Positions 56,992 through 64,000 of a stretch of DNA of 64,000 nucleotides are shown here, one piece after another. Numbering within the stretch: the stretch's first letter is position 1; each line of letters starts with the position of its first letter. This DNA comes from Bacteroides fluxus YIT 12057 (lineage in GTDB: Bacteria; Bacteroidota; Bacteroidia; Bacteroidales; Bacteroidaceae). The stretch spans positions 62,001-126,000 of the forward strand of contig NZ_GL882625.1 in NCBI RefSeq assembly GCF_000195635.1, given 5' to 3'. The position numbers and the translations under genes are program-made. Below the pieces are notes generated by a model. The model saw only the letters and a list, made by a program, of their open reading frames with translations, ran no database searches and was not told the DNA's origin.

Positions 56992-57906
56992 TCATACCGA
57001 TACACAAAGCGTTTCTTTAGCAAGCTGTGTATCCGGAAAGATGGCAACCGCTTCTTTCAACAAGACATTTTCATCCTCATAACGGGCAGAAAAATGCCCT
57101 ATCATCAATTTTTTCACCCCTGCATCCCTGGCTATCTGTGCAGCCTGCGTGGCTGTTGTATGAAATGTCTCCTTGGCACGCGGCGCATCTTCATCGGCGA
57201 AAGTAGCTTCATGAAATAACAAATCGACTCCTTTTATCTGTTCTACAACAGAAGGCAAATAAATGGTATCTGAACAATATGCATAACTGCGGGGAGTTTC
57301 AGAAGGACGTGTCAAACGTGCATTCGCTATGACCTCTCCCTCCGGAGTTACATAATCGGCTCCATTCTTAATGCGGTTCAACTCATATACAGGCACTTGA
57401 TAGAAGTCTATCATTTCGCGGATAATATGGTTAGGACGCTGCTTCTCAACAAACAAAAAGCCACAACAGGGCATGCGATGACGCAACGGAATGGTAGTCA
57501 CCGTCAATGAGCGGTCTTCATAAATAACTGCAGCCGCTTTTGTGCCAAACTCATGGAAAATCACTTTATAAGTCATCTGGCGGTTGAAAAAATCAAGCAT
57601 GGGTATCATCAGGCCTTCCAAACCTTTTGGAGAATGAATGTGTAATTCGGCTGTACGTCCCAAAAGATTGAGGGTGGAGATCAGCCCCAACAAGCCAAAA
57701 CAATGATCCCCATGCAAATGGGAGATAAAGATATGATTCAAACGTGAAAACTTCAGATGTGATTTACGGAACTGCAGCTGCGCTCCTTCCCCACAATCAA
57801 TCATAAACAACTTATCGCGCATATTCACAATTTGCGAAGTAGGGAAATGACGTGTTGTGGGCAATGCGGAACCACAACCGAGTATATGCAAGTCAAACTT
57901 TTCCAT
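56992..57906 (-). CDS. rnz: Ribonuclease Z
   Basis: Cleaves the 3' trailer of tRNA precursors. The 304-residue metallo-beta-lactamase-fold protein has FISHLHGDHCFGL (zinc ligands), the N-terminal LGCGSALPTTRHFPTSQ, the central HRMPCCGFLFVEK, FHEATFADEDAPRAKETFHTTATQAA, and MIGHFSARYED. The length is normal for RNase Z. A TATCTTTG on the minus strand at 58012-58019 is a candidate promoter element. Confidence 0.96.
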   Translation of the reverse strand: MEKFDLHILGCGSALPTTRHFPTSQIVNMRDKLFMIDCGEGAQLQFRKSHLKFSRLNHIFISHLHGDHCFGLLGLISTLNLLGRTAELHIHSPKGLEGLMIPMLDFFNRQMTYKVIFHEFGTKAAAVIYEDRSLTVTTIPLRHRMPCCGFLFVEKQRPNHIIREMIDFYQVPVYELNRIKNGADYVTPEGEVIANARLTRPSETPRSYAYCSDTIYLPSVVEQIKGVDLLFHEATFADEDAPRAKETFHTTATQAAQIARDAGVKKLMIGHFSARYEDENVLLKEAVAIFPDTQLAKETLCVSV

Positions 57907-58078
57907 GATGCTACGTTAAAACAATCCTTATCTCTTTTTACAGAAGCGCCTTTAATCCGGCAATAGTAAAAAATTGCTTGCCGGCCAATTCTATTGCCAA
58001 TTCAAACTTTGCAAAGATAGTCATAAAATAAAGAAACAGTCTCTATTCCTCAAAATTCTACCAAAATATAAAACAAGA

Positions 58079-58106
58079 AAGGGCACCTGTTTACACAAGT
58101 GCCCTT
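58079..58106 (-). terminator. Terminator of rpsA
   Basis: Arms AAGGGCAC (58079-58086) and GTGCCCTT (58099-58106); on the minus strand TTCTTGTTTTATATTTT follows. It lies 24 bases after the rpsA stop. Confidence 0.75.
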
Positions 58107-58129
58107 ACCTTATTTATATATAGAAGTGA

Positions 58130-59920
58130 TTACTTCTTTCCAGCTTCCATTTGCTCTTTCAAAGCAGCCAAAGCATCGATATCACCTAAAGTGGTAGATG
58201 CAGCCTGGTTTTGGATAGAAGGAGCATCTTCTCTCTTCGGTGCAGCTTTCTTAGCAGCTTTCTTTTCTGCTCTTTCTTCTGCCTTGGCAGCATCTTCGAA
58301 GATACGGCTGTGAGACAAGATAATACGCTTAGCATCCTTGTTGAACTCAATCACTTTGAATTCCAGTTTCTCATCCAATTGGGCTTGTGAGCCGTCTTCT
58401 TTAACGAGGTGTTTCGGAGTAGCGAAACCTTCTACACCATAAGGCAAAGCAACAACAGCACCCTTATCCAGCATTTCGATGATAGTACCTTCGTGTACAG
58501 AACCTACTGTAAATACAGTTTCGAATACATCCCAAGGATTTTCTTCGAGTTGCTTATGACCAAGGCTCAAGCGGCGGTTTTCCTTATCGATTTCCAGAAC
58601 CTGAACTTCGATGTCGGCACCAATCTGAGTAAATTCAGACGGATGTTTTACTTTCTTAGTCCAAGACAGGTCAGAGATATGGATCAAACCGTCAACACCT
58701 TCTTCGATTTCAACGAATACACCGAAGTTAGTGAAGTTACGAACCTTAGCTGTATGCTTAGAACCGATAGGATATTTTTCTTCGATAGTTTCCCAAGGAT
58801 CAGCTTTCAGTTGCTTGATACCCAAAGACATCTTACGTTCTTCACGGTCTAAAGTCAAAACTACAGCCTCAACTTCGTCACCCACCTTCATGAAGTCTTG
58901 TGCAGAACGTAAGTGCTGTGACCAAGACATTTCAGATACGTGAATCAAACCTTCAACACCGGCAGCGATTTCAATGAATGCACCGTAGTCAGCCATAACA
59001 ACAACTTTACCCTTAACGTGATCGCCAACCTTCAAGTCAGGATCAAGAGCATCCCAAGGATGCGGAGTCAGTTGCTTCAAGCCAAGAGCGATACGCTTCT
59101 TCTCATCATCGAAATCAAGAATAACGACATTGAGTTTCTGGTCGAGTTCAACCACTTCTTTCGGATCGCTGACACGGCCCCAAGAAAGGTCAGTGATATG
59201 GATCAGGCCATCTACGCCACCCAAGTCAATAAATACACCGTATGATGTGATATTTTTAACGGTACCTTCAAGAACTTGTCCTTTTTCAAGTTTACCGATA
59301 ATTTCCTTCTTCTGCTGTTCCAGTTCAGCCTCGATAAGAGCCTTGTGAGAAACAACCACATTTTTGAATTCCTGATTGATCTTAACAACCTTGAATTCCA
59401 TAGTTTTGCCAACGAATACATCGTAGTCGCGGATAGGCTTCACGTCGATCTGAGAACCCGGCAAGAAAGCCTCGATGCCGAATACATCTACAATCATACC
59501 ACCCTTTGTGCGGCACTTGATGTAACCCTTGATAATTTCTTCGTTTTCCAAAGCAGCGTTAACACGATCCCAAGAACGGGTAGCACGAGCTTTGCGGTGA
59601 GACAGAACCAACTGTCCTTTTTTGTCTTCCTGATTTTCGATATATACTTCTACAGTATCACCGATTTGCAGTTCAGGATTATAACGGAATTCACTCATCG
59701 GAATGATACCGTCTGATTTGTAACCGATGTTCACAACTACTTCACGCTTGTTCATTGCGATTACGGTTCCGTCAACTACCTCGCGGTCGTTAACTTTGTT
59801 CAGCGTGTTGTCATACGCTTTTTCCAAGTCTTCGTGACTTGCGCTTGTTACGGTTTCACCGTTCTCATAAGCATCCCAGTTGAAATCCTCAATAGGAGCT
59901 ACATTCTTTAAATTTTCCAT
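58130..59920 (-). CDS. rpsA: 30S ribosomal protein S1
   Basis: A 596-residue RNA-binding ribosomal protein made of six S1 motifs. Repeats are clearly seen, for example VLEGTVKNITSYGVFIDLGGVDGLIHITDLSW, VKGKVVVMADYGAFIEIAAGVEGLIHVSEMSW and HTAKVRNFTNFGVFVEIEEGVDGLIHISDLSW in outline. The C-terminus is Ala/Lys-rich (KAEERAEKKAAKKAAPK), as in Bacteroidota S1. A well-formed promoter precedes it and a hairpin follows it. Confidence 0.97.
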   Translation of the reverse strand: MENLKNVAPIEDFNWDAYENGETVTSASHEDLEKAYDNTLNKVNDREVVDGTVIAMNKREVVVNIGYKSDGIIPMSEFRYNPELQIGDTVEVYIENQEDKKGQLVLSHRKARATRSWDRVNAALENEEIIKGYIKCRTKGGMIVDVFGIEAFLPGSQIDVKPIRDYDVFVGKTMEFKVVKINQEFKNVVVSHKALIEAELEQQKKEIIGKLEKGQVLEGTVKNITSYGVFIDLGGVDGLIHITDLSWGRVSDPKEVVELDQKLNVVILDFDDEKKRIALGLKQLTPHPWDALDPDLKVGDHVKGKVVVMADYGAFIEIAAGVEGLIHVSEMSWSQHLRSAQDFMKVGDEVEAVVLTLDREERKMSLGIKQLKADPWETIEEKYPIGSKHTAKVRNFTNFGVFVEIEEGVDGLIHISDLSWTKKVKHPSEFTQIGADIEVQVLEIDKENRRLSLGHKQLEENPWDVFETVFTVGSVHEGTIIEMLDKGAVVALPYGVEGFATPKHLVKEDGSQAQLDEKLEFKVIEFNKDAKRIILSHSRIFEDAAKAEERAEKKAAKKAAPKREDAPSIQNQAASTTLGDIDALAALKEQMEAGKK

Positions 59921-59987
59921 TAATAAATAAATTGTTTAACTCGTTAATTAAGTGAGACTTTATGTTGACTCATTAGTAAATCGGGCG

Positions 59988-60018
59988 CAAAGATAGGAGT
60001 ATTTTCTTGAACTGCAAA
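59988..60018 (-). promoter_or_regulatory. rpsA promoter
   Basis: On the minus strand TTTG (60015-60018), a 19-base spacer and TATCTTTG (59988-59995) make a textbook Bacteroides -33/-7 pair, 68 bases before the start codon. Confidence 0.75.
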
Positions 60019-60084
60019 CAAAACGTGCTCAAAAACGCCTGCTAAGTAGCCAATTAAGCCACAAAATCACCCGGCTCCATCATA

Positions 60085-60921
60085 CTATTCCCGTTCTTTT
60101 CTTTCCTTTATATATGCCAATGCAGCTCCTATCGCCGTTCTATATTCAGCATAAGGCGGTATATGGAAATGTACGTGATAGATACTTTCCATCCTGGAAA
60201 AAACTTCACGACACTGGGGAAGTTGCGTAAGATTTCCTATCAGGACAAAATCTTTAACCGGACTGTTCAAAGCCGAAAGTACAGCAGCGCCGCCAATGGT
60301 TTGAAGCACAGTATAAATGATACCACCGGCAATATCTTCCTGGGATGCATTGCTATCTGCTTTCCCGAACAAAGAAGCTGTGGCATTTACCGGTAAATCC
60401 GGCAAAGCCGTATTACATATATCACCAATCTGTAGATTGATGCGGGTCACATCCCCTTTTAACGCCAAGTCTGCCACTTTGTGAATATCATGGGTTTTCA
60501 ACAGCAAGCGTGAAAGTCCCTGCAAAGTTCCACCACCAATGCCCATACCTCCAATATGTCTTATCCGGTCCCCATCAATTCTTACAAAAGAAGTCCCCGT
60601 ACCCATACTGACCACAATCAAACGGTCTATATCCGTTGCATGCCGGGCTCCAAGACCATTGGCCAAAAATTCATCCGTTTTACGGGTGGGCAGTCCATAT
60701 AGCGGGCTATCCACAAAAGCGCTTCCCACACCCGTCAACATCACCTGCTCCACATCAGACAACTGAATGCCATTATCATAAATATACTTTCCAAATGCCC
60801 CGAACAAAGAAGTCACCGGATCAGCGGCCGTAATAAACATGGGAGACTGTATTCTTTCTCCATTAATGCCCACTATTTTAGTGGTACTTCCACCAACATC
60901 TATTCCTATTACGATTCCCAT
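60085..60921 (-). CDS. Type II-like pantothenate kinase
   Basis: A 278-residue ASKHA-fold kinase. The N-terminus GIVIGIDVGGSTTKIVGI is the phosphate loop, followed by VSMGTGTSFVRIDGDRIRHIGGMGIGGGTLQGLSRLLL, the signature of eukaryotic/staphylococcal-type (fumble, CoaW) pantothenate kinases, and the C-terminal FVLIGNLTQLPQCREVF. I chose the ATG at 60921; the longer frame from 60999 adds unrelated residues and overlaps the DUF5686 gene. A type III enzyme (coaX) also exists at 25474-26205, so this one may be a paralogous or specialised kinase. Confidence 0.87.
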   Translation of the reverse strand: MGIVIGIDVGGSTTKIVGINGERIQSPMFITAADPVTSLFGAFGKYIYDNGIQLSDVEQVMLTGVGSAFVDSPLYGLPTRKTDEFLANGLGARHATDIDRLIVVSMGTGTSFVRIDGDRIRHIGGMGIGGGTLQGLSRLLLKTHDIHKVADLALKGDVTRINLQIGDICNTALPDLPVNATASLFGKADSNASQEDIAGGIIYTVLQTIGGAAVLSALNSPVKDFVLIGNLTQLPQCREVFSRMESIYHVHFHIPPYAEYRTAIGAALAYIKERKERE

Positions 60922-60979
60922 AGTTTCAGTATTTGGGGACAAAGATAGTGAATTTGCGGGATGCATGCCCATAAAGACC

Positions 60980-63241
60980 TTATCTATTAAACAGCTCAAA
61001 CGTAAACTTGCAGCCTATTTCCTGATATTTCCAGTTAGCAAAGCTGGCAAACAATCCGAAGTCAAAAATATGTGTACCTATACCATATCCCACCTCAACG
61101 TAAGGCTTCAAGTGAGGTACAACCAAAGTATTCAGATACAAGCGCTCATTCAATACATATTGGGTATATTTCATCAGATGGCGAAGCAGAAGAAAAGGGG
61201 CCTCATACGTGACGTGTGCCCGCAAATATTTCCTTGATGAGTTATACCAACGTCCGTCCAGCAACTGAAAGACTCCACCTATATCATCACTCCATCCCAT
61301 AGGAAGATTGGAACGCCGCAAATTGGCAAAATCCACAAAATAAAGTTCTTCCTGATTGGTAAATGCTCCCCACCCCAAACGCCAATAAAGGTCACGCATC
61401 AGTCCCAAAGGAATCTGATGCTGCAAATCCACCTCTATCCGCTCATACGAACCGCTGCTATTGAGCACCCCATTGATACCCCGTTCCCAGTCCACTAAAA
61501 TGGTAGGATATTTAGAATGGAGATTAATCTTACGATCCCCATTCATATAATAATATTGTCCCGGAGTCCATGAGACCTTGACCCGCGGTGCAAAACTATT
61601 ATAGGTATGGCGAAACTTATTCAAGATATTCGGGTCAAAATTGGGAAAAAACGATGAGCCTCCATCCGCCACTTGCGCCGATTTGGTAGGTGGCATGCTT
61701 GGGTAATTCGGAACAAATTTGGAGCGCTCCACTTCCGTACGCCTGTGCATGGAAAGCCCTAGTTCCAACGTCAGTCCATTGACTATTTCCCAACTATGGC
61801 GTATATTCAGGTATAAGTCCTTGAAATAATCCAGATGTATCTGATTAAAATCGAACAAGCTGTCCGGAATAGCCTTCAAGTCATCCAGTACCTCACTGCT
61901 GTAAATGCGGTTTCCATTACCGAAGTCAATATGCAAAGCCGCCCGTTTACGCGGCCAATAATCAAAGTCAGACCTTACCTGCCAATAGAATATCCGTTCC
62001 TTAAAATTATAACCGATTCTGGGAACAACATGCAACAAACGATCTCCCTTAAACAGCCGATTATACTTGAACTCCTGCCTGTAAGAAAAACCGTTCTTAC
62101 CACTATAACTCATCAAGAACGGATTTATCAACGGCGAACAGCGCACACTTCCTATCTTTGCAAGATCCACTGTATAACGACTAATCAACGCATCACCGAT
62201 CTGTCCCCAGAATTCCAGATTCTTGTTCTTCGGTTTCTTTTTCCAGAGAAGAGTATCACGCCTCAAGAAGTAGTCCTGATACAGTTTTTTTTCATGGGCG
62301 GACAAGGGAACAGGACGTATCTCATTGAAATAAACCGTATCACGCTGAGAAGCATTCGTATCGCTACGCAAGGTGTAAGATTCAGACAAATCATACTTGC
62401 TTTTCTCCTTTTTTTTCCGCCTTACGGAAGGGTCGCGCTGAACAATGTCCTTATAATCAAGTACCGCTGTATAATTACCGTCCACCACATTGCCCAAAAA
62501 ACGAAAAGTAGCATCTATATCATAATGTACAGGAAGAAACTCGTCCGACTCCCCCACACCTCCCATCTGCACCAGATTGTTAAAACGCAACATTTCATTA
62601 CGTCCCGCAAACCTGATCTCACGGACGCTCCACACATTATCGCTAACTACCATATATCCGCCTACAAGTTGAAAGCTTTTGCTTTTCGGCATAAAACGAA
62701 TTTTATAGCGGAGATTATGCCTTTCTCCCATCACCGTGTCAATACGGTAAGTATAATATTTCTTCGCATTGGGAGCCAAGGGAGAAAGCAGCTTATCATA
62801 TAATAAGGTAGAAGAATAAATATTTATATGAAAATATTCCGGCAGACGCCCATCCAAATCCCAAAATTCGGAAGCTGTGCCAACCGTCGCCTTTATCTTC
62901 TGGTCGTAGATGTTTGGGGAAGTGAAATGCAAGTCACTATAGGTTTCCATCATATATTCCTTCACACCTTTTCTGATACGGAACATTGAAGGTATGAAAC
63001 GAAGAATATGATTCTTCTTCCGGATATTCACCCGCCCTTTTATATACAATTCTGCTTTGTAACTATCTACGATACGCTCATAGAAAGGGGCAAAAAAGAT
63101 GACTTTATCCATGATGGAATCGGCTGAACGTACCAATATGTCATTGGGATAAGACGCAGGTACTGCTCTTACCTTCTGCCAACCTGACAACAGGAAACAA
63201 ATCCCAATCCATATAAACAATAAACGTTTCAACCGCAACAT
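60980..63241 (-). CDS. DUF5686 family outer-membrane protein
   Basis: A 753-residue exported protein with signal segment LLFIWIGICFLLSGWQKVRA. The periplasmic first half (DKVIFFAPFYERIVDSYKAELYIKGRVNIRKKN) and a C-terminal beta-barrel with alternating aromatic strands (EVGYGIGTHIFDFGLFASFANWKYQEIGCKFTFELF) fit DUF5686, sometimes paired with a carboxypeptidase-like domain that is not present here. Function unknown; probably an outer-membrane assembly or transport protein. TATATTTG at 63257-63264 on the minus strand is its likely -7 element. Confidence 0.83.
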   Translation of the reverse strand: MLRLKRLLFIWIGICFLLSGWQKVRAVPASYPNDILVRSADSIMDKVIFFAPFYERIVDSYKAELYIKGRVNIRKKNHILRFIPSMFRIRKGVKEYMMETYSDLHFTSPNIYDQKIKATVGTASEFWDLDGRLPEYFHINIYSSTLLYDKLLSPLAPNAKKYYTYRIDTVMGERHNLRYKIRFMPKSKSFQLVGGYMVVSDNVWSVREIRFAGRNEMLRFNNLVQMGGVGESDEFLPVHYDIDATFRFLGNVVDGNYTAVLDYKDIVQRDPSVRRKKKEKSKYDLSESYTLRSDTNASQRDTVYFNEIRPVPLSAHEKKLYQDYFLRRDTLLWKKKPKNKNLEFWGQIGDALISRYTVDLAKIGSVRCSPLINPFLMSYSGKNGFSYRQEFKYNRLFKGDRLLHVVPRIGYNFKERIFYWQVRSDFDYWPRKRAALHIDFGNGNRIYSSEVLDDLKAIPDSLFDFNQIHLDYFKDLYLNIRHSWEIVNGLTLELGLSMHRRTEVERSKFVPNYPSMPPTKSAQVADGGSSFFPNFDPNILNKFRHTYNSFAPRVKVSWTPGQYYYMNGDRKINLHSKYPTILVDWERGINGVLNSSGSYERIEVDLQHQIPLGLMRDLYWRLGWGAFTNQEELYFVDFANLRRSNLPMGWSDDIGGVFQLLDGRWYNSSRKYLRAHVTYEAPFLLLRHLMKYTQYVLNERLYLNTLVVPHLKPYVEVGYGIGTHIFDFGLFASFANWKYQEIGCKFTFELFNR

Positions 63242-63256
63242 CTCTTTATAGACAGG

Positions 63257-63264
63257 GGCAAATA
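63257..63264 (-). promoter_or_regulatory. -7 element of the DUF5686 gene
   Basis: TATATTTG on the minus strand, 16 bases before the start codon; it matches TAnnTTTG. Confidence 0.5.
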
Positions 63265-63361
63265 TAAAAAAAAAATGCTATAGTACACCTTTATGCAACC
63301 ATAAACAAAAGACATAATCCCGATGCCACCGATATCATCTGAAATCATTTTTCAGACAGCA

Positions 63362-63459
63362 CCCTATGTTTTTAGGGGGTATATCATCAAAAAAAACACT
63401 ATTTTTTCAATAATACCCCTATTATTTAGGGGGTAGTTTAGAAAAAACATGTATTTTTG
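63362..63459 (+). promoter_or_regulatory. glnN promoter with two CCCCTA/TAGGGG inverted repeats
   Basis: Two related palindromes stand 54 bases apart: CCCTA-N6-TAGGG (63362-63377) and CCCCTA-N5-TAGGGG (63416-63432). Each right arm belongs to an identical TTTAGGGGGTA (63371-63381 and 63425-63435). A -7 element TATTTTTG lies at 63452-63459, so the second palindrome covers the -33 region. This arrangement suggests regulation of glnN by a dimeric DNA-binding protein; the regulator is not identifiable here. Confidence 0.65.
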
Positions 63460-63490
63460 CGCCCAACAACCAATAAAAGAAGAGACTCAT

Positions 63491-64000
63491 ATGTCAAAAA
63501 TGCGTTTTTTTGCTTTGCAAGAGCTTGCCAATCGTCAACCTCTTGAAGTCACTCCCCCTTCAAACAAACTGTCCGACTATTATGGCAGTCATGTTTTTGA
63601 TCGTAAGAAAATGCAGGAGTACCTGCCCAGGGAAGCCTACAAGGCTGTGACAGATGCTATTGAAAAAGGTACTCCCATCAATCGTGAAATGGCGGACTTG
63701 ATAGCCAACGGCATGAAAAGTTGGGCAAAATCCCTTAATGTCACCCACTACACCCACTGGTTTCAACCTCTGACAGACGGAACAGCCGAAAAACATGACG
63801 GCTTCATTGAATTCGGAGAAGGTACGGAAGTCATCGAACGTTTTTCCGGCAAACTGCTCATCCAACAAGAGCCGGATGCATCTTCCTTCCCCAACGGAGG
63901 TATCAGAAACACCTTCGAAGCTCGTGGATACACCGCCTGGGACGTTTCCTCCCCCGCATTCGTGGTAGATACGACTCTTTGCATTCCTACCATATTCATT
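63491..64000 (+). CDS. glnN: Glutamine synthetase type III, N-terminal part
   Basis: The first 170 codons of a GSIII enzyme, cut by the window end; the full protein is about 730 residues. The start [15 protein letters not shown] and the segments [24 protein letters not shown] and [20 protein letters not shown] are diagnostic of GSIII, the ammonia-assimilating enzyme common in Bacteroides. It is preceded by a promoter with paired inverted repeats, in keeping with nitrogen control. Confidence 0.95.
   Translation, partial: MSKMRFFALQELANRQPLEVTPPSNKLSDYYGSHVFDRKKMQEYLPREAYKAVTDAIEKGTPINREMADLIANGMKSWAKSLNVTHYTHWFQPLTDGTAEKHDGFIEFGEGTEVIERFSGKLLIQQEPDASSFPNGGIRNTFEARGYTAWDVSSPAFVVDTTLCIPTIFI

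Noticed and set aside
1..64000. Insertion sequence, integrase or prophage
   Set aside because: No transposase, integrase, phage structural gene or flanking target duplication was found on either strand.

Overview
The window is chromosomal DNA from a gut-type Bacteroidota bacterium, almost certainly a Bacteroides. The evidence is a SusC/SusD pair with an ECF sigma factor and FecR regulator, a hybrid two-component regulator, many TAnnTTTG (-7) promoter elements of the Bacteroides housekeeping type, a long 1108-residue SecA, type III glutamine synthetase, and lineage families such as DUF4831, DUF4837, DUF3810, DUF5686 and Lnb/DUF4105. The species cannot be fixed from the sequence alone. There is no IS element, prophage, CRISPR array, rRNA or tRNA; the only classical stable RNA is tmRNA.

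Layout. 62-10303: a hybrid two-component regulator, tmRNA (minus), an exported GH3 glycosidase, a lipoprotein lactonase and a DUF4831 protein. 10327-12089 (minus): an MFS transporter followed by a PqqD-like protein. 12242-18488 (minus): a seven-gene run rlmN, DUF4837, pdxA, sigma-54 activator, lptE, a TPR protein, secG. 18703-26205 (minus): an envelope run coaX, OMP, TPR, lptC, CBS/CorC protein, PpiD-like chaperone. 26206-34790 (plus): a repeat-bearing gap, lnb, a probable pseudo-phosphatase, secA, a DUF6340 lipoprotein and a small acidic protein.

34877-50488 is the accessory heart, a polysaccharide-utilization locus. On the minus strand lie fecR, susC, susD, a DUF3823 lipoprotein, a 1004-residue tandem beta-helix plus beta-propeller protein, and a 107-residue internally deleted copy of it. 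On the plus strand lie the ECF sigma factor and then a small secreted protein, a ThuA-domain protein and a GH9 enzyme. Between fecR and susC, on the strand opposite to susC, the sequence encodes what looks like a complete small RNA gene of about 105 nt: a promoter, two hairpins with the same six-base loop, and a T6 terminator. It resembles the DonS type of antisense RNA known from Bacteroides loci with a sigma/anti-sigma pair.

50554-64000 returns to core genes: valS, a DUF3810 metallopeptidase-like protein, mazG, a second ECF sigma/anti-sigma/periplasmic sensor-like trio, rnz, rpsA, a type II pantothenate kinase, a DUF5686 protein and the start of glnN. Two related CCCCTA/TAGGGG inverted repeats precede glnN.

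The observations most worth following up are the antisense RNA at 44472-44576, the internally deleted paralogue at 34877-35200, the duplicated 21-bp-periodic intergenic repeat (7679-7830 and 46379-46535), the paired operator-like sites before glnN, and the alkaline-phosphatase-fold protein that appears to have lost its metal ligands next to lnb. All calls come from reading the sequence and from family knowledge; no database search was run.
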